DNA of 64,000 nt from Terebella lapidaria (taxonomy: Eukaryota; Annelida; Polychaeta; Terebellida; Terebellidae). The stretch covers positions 36,032,651 through 36,096,650 of the forward strand of contig OX424558.1 in NCBI GenBank assembly GCA_949152475.1, written 5' to 3'. The translations under genes and the position numbers were made by a program. Under the pieces are notes generated by a model. The model was given only the letters and a program-made list of their open reading frames with translations, did not search any database and was not told the DNA's origin. Of the stretch, positions 12,290 to 23,622 are shown one piece after another (within the stretch, counting starts at the first letter, position 1; each line of letters starts with the position of its first letter).

Positions 12290-13030
12290 GAAATCTTATT
12301 GGACATACTGATCCAGCTTCATCATTTTTCATCATTTTCGAATACAACTTTTTGGTTAACTTCAGGTTGGAATTTCACATTCAAACCTCAATCGAAACAT
12401 ATTTGGGGTAAAATGGAGCTTTTTGCGATCTGGCTCCAATTTCATCATCTTGAAATGCAGTTTTGGTCAATATTCGTTTGGAACATCAATTTTGAACAAA
12501 ATTTGGTACATTTTTGGGTGAAAATGGAACTTTCGTTTCGGCTTAAATTTTATCATCTTAAAATGCAGTTTACAACTTTTTGTTGTAATATCATCTTGAA
12601 ACCAGATTTGGCACATATTTTGAGTGAAAATATAGCTTGTGGTAAAACTTTCGACCTGGCTCCAATTTCGTCATCTTAAGTTGCAGTTTTGAGTACCTTT
12701 TCAATACCGGAAACCCATATTGGTTTCTGTTTTTAAATTCAACTTGAAACCCAGTTTGGCACATATTTTGAGTGAAGATGTAACTCGTGGTGAAAAGTTC
12801 GATCTGGCTCCAATTTCGTAATCTTGGAATGCAGTTTTGGTCAACTTTTACTTGAAAATTGGATTCGAAACCAAGTTTGTCGAATATTTTGAGTTGAAAT
12901 ATAGCTTGTGGATGCAGTATTGGTCAACTTTTATATTGAATTTCCACTTGAAATCAAGGTTCTCAAATTTTTTTAGTTGAAATATATCTTTTGGTGAAAA
13001 GTTCGAACTGGTTATAATTTCGTCATCATA
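12290..13030. repeat. Second degenerate tandem repeat, about 105-120 bp unit
   Basis: A different unit recurs about six times, marked by 'ggcacatattttgagtgaa', 'gatctggctccaatttc' and 'catcttgaaatgcagttttgg'. It directly follows the previous array but shares no obvious sequence with it. The 126-aa ORF at 12299-12679 is a translation of the repeat. Confidence 0.7.
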
Positions 13031-13197
13031 TCGAACATGTCGAATGGAATTTCTAACAAAGTGATTTCTGTGGTGACCTTAAATTTGATCTTCAATGACT
13101 TTGAAAAGTCAAAGCAGCAATTTTGGTGAAAAAAAAAAACAGGTGTGGCTTAACACTTCACTTTTCTATGATAACCTTTCTTAGCCCTTGCTCTAAT

Positions 13198-13214
13198 CCC
13201 CCCCCCCCCCCCCC
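13198..13214 (+). repeat. Poly-C run (17 C)
   Basis: An uninterrupted run of 17 C bases, a simple mononucleotide repeat. The surrounding 13.03-14.23 kb is otherwise non-coding; near 13.77-14.08 kb it has degenerate similarity to the text at 10.18-10.40 kb (words such as 'gaaggtcaagttca' and 'catggtagca'). Confidence 0.9.
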
Positions 13215-14229
13215 TTTGTTGGTAACAAGAATATGGGGCTATATGGATGATAGGGCTACAGGGGATACACCCCAGCGGTCGTAGGTGAGCGGAAAGCGTC
13301 TAGTTTTTACATAGGGTGATAACTTGGACGGTAGGATTGAGTAACGAAATAAGTTTCTGAAAAATAACGAAAGAAAAAAATGCTGATTTGCATGTAAACA
13401 TCAATACAATCAAAATAAAACATATTACTTGAAATGTGGTGCTGTCTCATTTGCTGCGGTTTCTGCTATGTACAAATTGACTCTAATTTGACAAAATAAT
13501 ATGATCCGAGACAAGATCCAGTATAATTTGTCTCGTCATAATATCCACATAACCTGTATAGTTCATTATGATACATTACTAGTAATAAAGTTTGATGTAG
13601 AGGATATATGTAGTGGGTTGAATCGCGTTCATCTGAAGCGGTTTATATCTGTTTAAGACCCCACTCTCACATTTTAGGTTGTACTGAAGCTAAGCTACTC
13701 TCCCGAAGTGTCCATCATGCTGTTTCTGGTAGTAGATACATATATCTAACAAAATCAATTCAAAAAGTCTGGTGCCCTCTCATGGTAGCAATTCCTAAAA
13801 AATCACCCTTCGGCCCATGGACTATTTTTACACATATCATATCAGACGTGGGATTGAGCATTCAAAATCATCAGTAGTCATATTCAAAGATCACCATGAG
13901 GGTATGCCATATGGCTTCCTATAAGCATTTTGTCTGTATACACTAATTTACACATTTTAGGTCAGATATGACCAAGAGATTCAGCCTTCAAAATCGTCGA
14001 AGGTCAAGTTCAGGGATTCCGAACGATGGACCATTTATGACTTACTATATGCTCACAATTTGTGCATTCTATGCTGTCATGGGCGCTTTTGGCCTTCATA
14101 TCAGGCCTTACGAGTAACCTAATGCCACCTCAAGGGCCCTAATTAACATGTTCTGATGGAAATATCTCGGAAAACATGAAATAGTTTTTGAGAGAAGATA
14201 AAACAAGTACCAAATTGAGCAAAAACGTC

Positions 14230-14735
14230 AATGAAAAATGGCCATTCTGACCTTTCAAGCTCATTGGAGATCAAATCTAAGGTCATCACACAAACTGCCG
14301 TACATGACATCCACTTTAAAAAAGCTAATGTCTAAGTTCTGTCTCCAAGCGTTCCATGTGAACAGTTGTGGCGGCTCCCATTATGAGAGAAAAAAGTCGG
14401 GACAATTTTCAAAAATCAAATTCTTTCTCAACTTTTTTTGTGTGGTGGAAATGGCCCAAACGGGTAGTAGTGTCGAAAAAAATCAAAACGGCCGCCACGT
14501 GCAGACCGGCGTTTCAAAGGCATCAAAATTTTTACAGTTTTTGAGAAAATGGCCGCCAAGGTCTAAAATTGACAATTCTCCATTAAAAAAATGGAAAACG
14601 TTATTTGAGTATTTTCGTGAAAAATATCAGGAACACAATCGACCATAAGCTTCGAAAATATAAATTGTAGACCGACGACGAGGGACGCAATGACATGGCA
14701 ATAGGTTATCGGACCAAAGGTCCGGCAACCTAAAA
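14230..14735 (+). repeat. Copy of the hairpin-ended GGCCGCC/GACGGACG repeat
   Basis: It shows the family's usual order: a 'cccattat' segment, 'gtgcagaccggcg', 'aaatggccgccaa', a purine-rich GACGACGAGGGACG stretch, and a terminal hairpin GGTTATCGGACC..GGTCCGGCAACC followed by TA. Other copies end at 42455 and 52708. No coding function; the 136-aa ORF here is a repeat artefact. Confidence 0.65.
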
Positions 14736-14955
14736 TGGTGCCTACCTTTTCCAGGAGCGATGAGCAAGATGAGCGAAAGTTCAATCAACAGTCGTGGGCT
14801 GCAGTTTGCTGAAGTGGTGAAGTTGTCCCTTAAAACGCTGCCTTTTATTCACATGACAGATGTAGTCGCGTTATACATACAGCAAACTGGCACATTTCCA
14901 AGACTGAATCAGCAGAGGGACCAGAAATAACTACCAATCGCACGGAGCTACAATA

Positions 14956-15497
14956 TACGGAGCCCCTGAGGTGACATACCGAAAATATTTATTAATCCGT
15001 GCGCACAAATTAACAAATCGTGCGCACGGTTTACCAATTCGTGCGCACGAATTACCAAACCATGCATACAATTTAACAATTCGTGCCCACGAATTAACAA
15101 TCCGTGGGCACGAATTACTATTTCGTGCACACGAAATACTAATTCGGGGGCATGAAATACTAATTCGTGCCCAGGAATTGGTAAATCGTGCCCATGGATT
15201 AGTTATACCAATCCGTGGCCACGAAGTACTAGCTCGTGCGCATGACATGTTAAATTGTGCCCACGAATTAGTTAAGGTAATCCGTGCACACGATTTAACA
15301 ATTCGTGCACATGAATTACTAATTCGTGCGCACGAATTAGTATTTCGTGGCCACAAATTAGTATTTCGTGGCCACAAATTAGTATTTCATGGTCACAAAT
15401 TAGTAATTTGTGCGCACGAATTAACAATTTTTACGAATTGTTAAATCGTGCACACGGATTAATAAATATTTCGGTATGTCACCTTAGGGGCTCCGTA
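14956..15497. mobile_element. Foldback element, CGTGCGCACG units, TSD TACAATA
   Basis: The flanking duplication TACAATA is seen at 14949-14955 and 15498-15504. The ends are inverted repeats about 45 bp long: left TACGGAGCCCCTGAGGTGAC, right reverse-complemented TACGGAGCCCCTAAGGTGAC, both leading into ..CGAAA(A)TATTTATTAATCCGTG. Between them lie about 20 units of 21-22 bp with a CGTGnnCACG or CGTGGCCACG palindrome and an AATTA spacer. The long ORFs on both strands here (14931-15444) are translations of the repeat. Confidence 0.85.
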
Positions 15498-15499
15498 TA

Positions 15500-16185
15500 C
15501 AATATGCTCGGGTGACAGCTTGACAGTAATTTTTCTTTGTTATTTCCGATTCTCTGTAGGTTTACCTCCAGTGCAGGATTTGTTTTGCAGTTTGGGCAAT
15601 GGCTGTTATAAAAATGTCAGTTATCAAGTTGTTGTTTCCTGTTGCATTCTGCAGGACAAACGAAGTCACAGCAGACATTTAGGCACGGAATGAACAGCAA
15701 TCAGATATTCATAAGCGTCCTGTTTTGCTGTATTATTCTGAACTCGTACATCATACTAACGCATACGACAAACTTGAACTGTTACCATGCTCACAATCCG
15801 AGAGTCATATCGATATATCCAGATTAATGTTCAATATCAGGCAACAGACTGTTCATAAGGAAAATCATAAACCGTCTTTCGGGTTTCACGTGGTAATTCT
15901 TATGAGCATTTCTTACGAACTTTCCTTCATCTACCAGCTACAAGCGTCATGAATTTGAAAATGAGCACTTCCACAGTGTTTGTTTATTATTTCATCAACT
16001 AAGTCTGTATATTTTTGATGTTACGTTTTGCATAAGCTGTATAAATCATTAATATATCTGTATAGATACTGCCAACATGGTCGCCAAAGTAAGGCACTAT
16101 TTCGCTTTAAAAATGCAAACGATATTTTTTCTGAAACACGTATCTTCATTTATATTTTCAGTATGTTTGATCAATATATCATCAC
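15500..16185. other. Non-coding interval
   Basis: Nothing recognisable. Short ORFs (15642-15952) overlap in different frames and resemble no protein family known to me. Confidence 0.35.
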
Positions 16186-16189
16186 AGGC

Positions 16190-16655
16190 TTTCTGGGAGT
16201 ACAGCTGTGGCAGTTCCCATTATGAAGGGAAATGTGGCAAAAAGTCCAAAATTTTTTCAAAGGGTGAATTTTTTTCACTACAAATGACCCAAAATGGATA
16301 GTAACGTGATTGGAGACAACGTGTTTTTTACCGACCCATTGAACAATCAAACTGGCCACCACACACAGACCGACTCAAGAGCAATGAAACTTAGACAGGT
16401 CACGAAGGTGAATATGGGGAGCAGTAATGCGTAAATTAAACAAAAAACTACTTAACAGATTTGAGAAATGGCCATCGAAGTCCAAAATTGGTCGTTTTTC
16501 ATCAAAACTGGCCGCCATTCTGAAGATATTGTGAAAACGAAAAAAAATCCAGAAAAAAATCAGTCCCTCTCGAATTATTTTTAAGCATTGGGAGCTTTCA
16601 AACACTGCTCCGAACAACGATTTGTCGTCGAGTACCAGCAACAATTTGTGTAACA
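16190..16655 (+). repeat. Fragment of the GGCCGCC repeat family
   Basis: It shares with the 14.3-kb copy the words 'gctgtggcagttcccattatga', 'cacagaccg', 'agcaatgaaac' and 'aactggccgccattctgaa'. It lacks the GACGGACG stretch and the terminal hairpin. The sequence after it, up to gene B, is AT-rich and non-coding. Confidence 0.5.
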
Positions 16656-17315
16656 AAATCGAAGTAGCTGACTCTATGGTGTCTCAATATTGCCAGTCGT
16701 ATAATGTATTTCAAATTGATACAAGCATTTTCGTTTAATCTTCACTTTAAACCATGCTTTCACTGAATAGCTGCAGCTTCTTTTGCTAAATAACCATATT
16801 ATAATATGCTTTAATACACCATGTTTTTCTGTGAACTGTAAATGTAACAGGAAAAAGTAACGCTGTATGTGAAAATTGCATAGATTGTGCAACTCATCTG
16901 ATTATGCGTATTTCGGAAATAACAACAAAAATTGCTACGTCAATTTGAAGCTGCCACACGAACATATTTTGGTGCGACAGCTGTGGTCTGTCTAAAAAAT
17001 GCCACGTTTTGAAAGAAAACTTCACCACATAATCCCACCACATACCACGATGACGACTGTGGATTGCAGTTCCACTCTTCACTCTAAAAAAAGGTAAAAC
17101 ATTGTCACTATTGAAGTAATAGTTTAGATTTAATTTCAATATAACTTGTTACAGACTGGGCTTCTCCAAATTTTGCGGAAGACTACAATTGTTATAATCT
17201 CTTATCAGTAAACTTCCCCCAAAATAAACAATGTAACCAACATCACTTCAGCTAACTAAACGATGTTTGATAACTGTAGGCGGTTTTTTTTTCACAGAAA
17301 AGAAATAAAATCGAC

Positions 17316-20300
17316 ATGAAAATAGCACTGGGATTCGCAATGTTCGGCCTAGCTGTAAGTATATGACCCACCTTGGCTTTATGCATCTTGTCATTTTGAA
17401 CCGATTATTGCCTCCTCGCTGATAAATATTGTAAAGCGATTCCAGAGTTTTGACGGGCAGTATATATAATGAAACGTTGCAAGACAATTCCACAATTTCG
17501 TAAACGCATTCAATGGTATACATGTGATTATATATATTGACATCATACAACGATATGATCCATACAATGATATAGTCAATAGCTCACACAGTAGCCTTTT
17601 GGTTTGTGATTCGGTAATCTCTGTTCCTGGCCTATGGGGTTTATTCGGGTTTCTAGATTGTTGGGCAGCTTTGTGTTAATATCATCTGGTACAATGTACA
17701 GTGCAGTAACTATTGCGATTTCTCAACCTTATTCTCGACCATGACCTTATTTCTTGACGCTGACCTCCCAAACTTCTCAAGTTGTATGCTGCATATATTA
17801 TGAAAAGTATTCGTCTGAATATCGTCAATATTCATTTTATTCCAACCGCTTAAAATATCACAAACCCGTGATTTCAAATTTTCAATCCGTGATTTCAACT
17901 TTTCAGTCCAATTCAATCCAATTCAAATTCAACCTATGACCTTTGCATTTTCAACCTTGCGCAATAATAGGGAATTTTGGTCGTACGACCATCGACAGCA
18001 TAGCGAATGATGAAGAATAGACCATACCAAAAATAAGCGAAAACTGCTTTAATCACGAATAGAAGAAGTATTGTTTCTTTTTTCAATTTTGACCTTTTTT
18101 GATACCCTGATCTTGTCGTTCAATTATGAGCTCTAAACTTTCACAGTATTGTTTACATGATACAATCAGTCACATCTCATGGGCGAAAACTGTTTTGAAA
18201 AAGAGGAAAAAGATAACTGGCTTCACATCAACTGGTCTCGAATCTCGGGACACCTGAATTAAAGTCCTGAAATCATGTCCCCGCATTTTCGTACGACTTT
18301 CGGCCAGAAAAAACACATATGATTGAATTATGGCTGAAAATATACAACAATTATTGGACGAATCAATTTTGAAATGAACAGAAGACATGGGCACTTATGT
18401 GATTTTCCTATTCTCCATTGTGTAGACAATAATTGTGGAATGAGCCCCACTCGGATTCCAATTCATCCCGTCAATTTTCTGGCTGATCGGGTTCCTCTCA
18501 TAAATACATACCCGAGCAGACAAAGAAACAAACAGACAGACCCAAATACAATATATTTCATACACCGTATGGCCAAGGATCGTCTATAATAGGATGTCCA
18601 ACTCTGCTCAATGTGGACGTAAAAAAATGTGATTACGTATAATGACGAAATTTCATTTGAGCGTGTCAAAACAGTGACAGGTGTAGTCAGGAGGAAATTT
18701 CACACAGGGTGGAAACGTAGTACAGACTTTTTCTGTCGATTGATATGGCTTCATAATGGTCTAAGACAACCTTTTTCAGAGGGTGTGTAAAATTTTCTCC
18801 CGGGCTAACTTTTTTATGGCCTTTTTCAAAATGGCCGACATCGAAAATTTGGTATTTTAGGAAAAAAAACAAAATTATCCTCCTGGCATGATGCTTTTGG
18901 TCTATTAAGGTGACATTTAGTTACATGGAGATATATTCTTCATAACAATACTAATAATACCGATTCAAACGCCCCGAAAATGGAAAAAATCCAAGATGGC
19001 CGCCAAATTCTTGCCATTTTTACACAAATGTTCATAACTTCCTGCCAAATTGAGATGGGAAGCCAATTTTGGTGTTTGACCCTGGGTTTTGGGGTATGAG
19101 GATTTCAAATATATAACCAGTTTTGTGTTTGGATGGTTTGAAGCTGCTCAGAATCCAAGATGGCTGCCAAATTTTAGCCCGATTTCGCAAATAAGCACCA
19201 ATGACCGACATATATATCAAGATAACAAGCCAACTCTGGTGGCCAGTCCTGGGCTTTGGGGTATGAGGGTGCTACTTGAAGAAATACTCTTGTGTGTAGA
19301 TGGTAACTGGCCAATTTATAGGTGTTCAAAGGCGAAGATAACCATTAATTAATGTGAAACATGTAAACGAACCCGTCTAATAGCACCCACTTGCACAAAA
19401 TCAACAGAATCAACCACTATCAGACAGAAAAAAAATATTTCTGAGCTAACTCCTCGGGAGGTCTGACCAGACTCTCACCAGACCATCCTCACCAGACCAT
19501 CCTCTACATTGGGATTTCTCATCATAGTCACCATGGAGCCCTTACAGAGTGTAACATTAGCAGAAAGGTTGCATTCAATGGGTACAGGTGTTGTATTCTT
19601 CTTCAAGCCAGATATATTCTCGATAACATTCACAGCCACAATCTTCGATTTCTGTCTGTTCAAAGAATCAGTCTGCAGCAGCAACTTTCTGGAAAGAAAA
19701 CACATGAAGTACATCTGTTTGGATCTGTGATCCTTAAGCATCTCCTAATTTTCAGAGCTCTATGATTCAACATCTCCGAAAACGATTTGTCATTTTTTTG
19801 TCTCATTATGTCGGTCAAAGTAGTAACCTTGAAGTCGTCCCAAGGCTCTGCAAGGGCAGCTGGGTCTCAGTATTTGTCCTTTTACATGCGGCAGTGGATA
19901 AAATCACTGACTGCCAGAATCATGAAGAACTTTTGTTTCTCATGAGTTGATCCAGACGACCTCTGATGAAATTCAGCAAGCCTCTGCTGAGATCTCATCA
20001 ATGATTATCAGCTCGAGGTTTTGAAACCTAACCTTTGGGGGCAGTGATGAGCTCTTCAGCAAGTGGTATATACTTTTGTCCCACACCCCTTTGCATGGAA
20101 GCATGGTTCCGCCACTGATGGTAAATGCTTCTTTGCCAGTTGCAGCCACACATCAGAGCTTTGATGATATAAAACTTTCCTTTACCAATATATTGAAAGT
20201 CCCCAGACATTTTTCCATTCATCTTATCGATGTACCACTAGCGAGTATGAATGAAAACTTTCCCTTGCATATTGTTCATGCACTGCATGAGAACTTGAGC

Positions 20301-23300
20301 CTGATTCTATGGGATTGCCAAGATGCTGTGCTCTACTGACAACTGAGCCGCCACTTTATGGGGCAATGTGTGCCAAGGCATCTTCTGCAAGATGATTTTC
20401 TCGAATCTCTTCATGGCTACTTCAACCTGTTTGATATTATTTCCAAATAGCGCTTGCTTTTCTCTAGTAATGTTGCTGATGCTTGTCCTTTTGCCATAGT
20501 AGGAAATGCTCCCACTCATTTGAATCCATTCCAAAGTGGTTAAGATAAAGAACCATGAGATTCTGATAATGTTTCTCACTGTCCCTACAGATGTGCAAGC
20601 TTTACTGAAAGATCTCCGTCTTCAGATCTATCATTTATTCCCAGCCAACTTCGATGAAGCATATGGAACATTGGACCGGTTGTCGTTGTTATGGGTAGAA
20701 TTTTCTTCAGATGGTTCATAATCTCTACCTGGTTTACTATCAACATTGAAGAGGGATACAATTTCAACCAGACAGGTCTTTGAGAATATCTATAGGAGGG
20801 CGTGCATAGTACATGTACATGTACCTGTCTAGTACAGATATACAGTGTAGCCACACGTAATCAATGCCTGAATCTCAGTGGCCCAGCAGTAAGAATGGAA
20901 GTGTCAGTCTGGTACTTGTCGGATCTGCAAGTATCCAAACAACATGCCGACTACAGTTTTTGAGAGGTGTGCCTGTGGCCTTGTAAATAGCCTCCATGAC
21001 ACTCATCTCCCTGTTGGTCAGGTATGTTTTGCCTAGTCATTGTAGCTTATCGTCTTGAAATGAAGCTGAACATCATTTATAATGTCATGTAACTTGCTGT
21101 ATCTCGTCTAATCAACGTCCTCTGTGTTGATATATTTGTTAATAACGTCAACAACTTCCTCATCAAGTTATTTGTCCAGCTCAGGAGAATTTTATACTCA
21201 GATAAGGCAGTGAATGTAAGTACCAATGTGAGGCCAATCTCCTCGTAGAAACTCAATTGAAACATAATAGTCACAGACTTTGCCAATTTGATTTGATGGT
21301 GAAGTGATCATCAATTTCAAGAGTTTTTTTACTATCTGATCAAACATTCTGGCAGCTGTTATATGGTTTTAAATGCCTAATATAATATACTTGGTATTGA
21401 TATGCCTGATATAATATACTTGGGTTTGATTGCTCGGAAAAAAAATTATGCCTGGTAGTGGTACTGTTTATTTTGAAGTGCGAGTGAGTGCTAATTAACA
21501 TGTTTGTTTGCATGTGTTTTATTAATGAGTCCTTATCTTGGCTTTTGGACAGTTGGATAGCTTTAAACTGGCCAATCACCATCTACACACAAAAGTATTT
21601 CTTCAGGTAGCACTCTCATACCCCAAACCCCAGGAATGGCCACCAAAATTGCCTTCTTATTTTGAATATGTGACGGTTATTGGCGCTTATTTGCGAAATC
21701 GAGCTATCGTCTGGCAGCCATCTTGGATTCTGAGCATCTTCGAACCATCCAATCATGAAACTGGTTATTTATTCGGAATCCTCATACCCCAAAACCCAGG
21801 GTTAGACACCAAAATTGGCTTCCTATCTCAATTTGGCAGGAAGTTATGAGCATTCATGTAAAAATGGCGAGAATTTGGCGGCCATCTTGGATTTTTTCCA
21901 TTTTCGGGACGTTTGAATCGGTATTATTAGTATTGTTATGGGGAATATATCTCCATATAACTAAATGTCACCTTAATAGACCAAAAGCATCATGCCGGGA
22001 GGATATTTTTTTTTCTTCCTAAAATACCTAATTTTCGATGTCGGCCATTTTGAAAAAGGCCATAAAAAAGTTAGCCCGGGAGAAAATTTTACACACCCTC
22101 TGAAAAAGGTTGTCTTAGACCATTATGAAGCCATATCAATCGATAGAAAAAGTCTGTACTACATTTCCACCCTGAGTGCCATATGCTCAATATTCCTCCT
22201 GACTAGTGCTCGAAATTTAGTTTTTCATATTGCTTATCAGTTCACTCATAGTGAGAACATACAGAATCGGGCCCTGGGATTGAGCTCAGTGATCTGGGAG
22301 GGCACGCGTGTGGGGTGGAGCCTCATTGTCATCCACAGTTTGTCTCTCTTCCCACTCGCGAAAATATTTTTGATGTGGTCCAAGCACGTGCATGTCTGAA
22401 TGCGTGTTTTTGAGCACATCCACGTCAATAATTAAAAAGGTTACCATTACATCTTTTCAAAAATTCCGGATAGAGAAGCATTATCCATTACCTCGGAAAT
22501 ATCCCGTTTCCAAGGAAATCCGATCAAAACTGTCGGTATGAGAACCATTCTAATATCATTGCAATACTCAACTTTCACTAAATTTGGAGGTAAATGTTCT
22601 GTCCCATAACTCTGAAAAGAATCTATCTTTCACCTGAAAAATACCACCAGAGTTACATCAGAACTTGCTCTCTATTATGTGGGGTTTTTCTTAACGAGGC
22701 GCCAATTTTATTGTCACCATGAGTGGGTCGGTTCTACAGGCGTTTTCGGTGGCAATAAAATGGCATTTCAGGACTTTGAACGGTTGCCATGGCAACAAAA
22801 ATCAACCGATTTCCATGGAAACTGAATATTTTCAACCCGAGAGGTTATTCATCCCATTGCTTAAATTTAAAGACGATTGGATTAAACCCGTTCGAGTTAC
22901 AGCCTTCGATTCACACACAAACATATAAACGGACACTCACAAATCCCGACCCCAATACCACATCATCGGTAACGCGAATGCTGAATATTGTTGAAGAAAT
23001 TTAGGCCGTACCCCCACTCAGTGCAATCACCTATCATTTATTTCAATATATGATTCACAACTCTGCTCATGTCCATTACAAATCGATGTGCCCATTCTGA
23101 TTTTTAGCGCCTGGCACCGTTTCAACACGCTCAAATCAGAATTACGTAATATTACGTAATCACGCCTTTTTAGGCAGAGTTGGATATCCTATTATAGAGG
23201 ATCCTTGGTATGGCCCTGGTGATGTCATCATGATTTTGGCTCCAAATATATGATCGGGCTTCGTTTTCAATACAAAATGTCGTATAATCGCTTTGCAATT

Positions 23301-23547
23301 GTTATCATTCAAATCTGGTTGTGTTGATGATGATAATAGCTTGGTATTGTGAATGATATCATTGGGTTGATTATGTTGAGGCGCTGTAAAATACCAATAT
23401 TAAATCACAAACATATGCCTCTATTATTCTCAAAATACCGCAATGTATGTAGACTGCCATTGAATTCAAATTTCCATTCCATGCTAATTACTGTCGAATC
23501 CAGGTGGGAGTGCTGGAAGAAACCCGTACGTCTATTTGATCCATATA

Positions 23548-23622
<75 letters not shown>

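Noticed and set aside
14931-15444. Long overlapping ORFs on both strands (148-157 aa)
   Set aside because: They are translations of the CGTGCGCACG repeat; the repeat length keeps frames open.
18573-23208. Plain Helitron
   Set aside because: Inverted ends and a 5-bp duplication do not fit a Helitron; kept as an unclassified transposon with Helitron-type helicase.
23349-23621. ORF ending in LSLSLS
   Set aside because: CT microsatellite translation.
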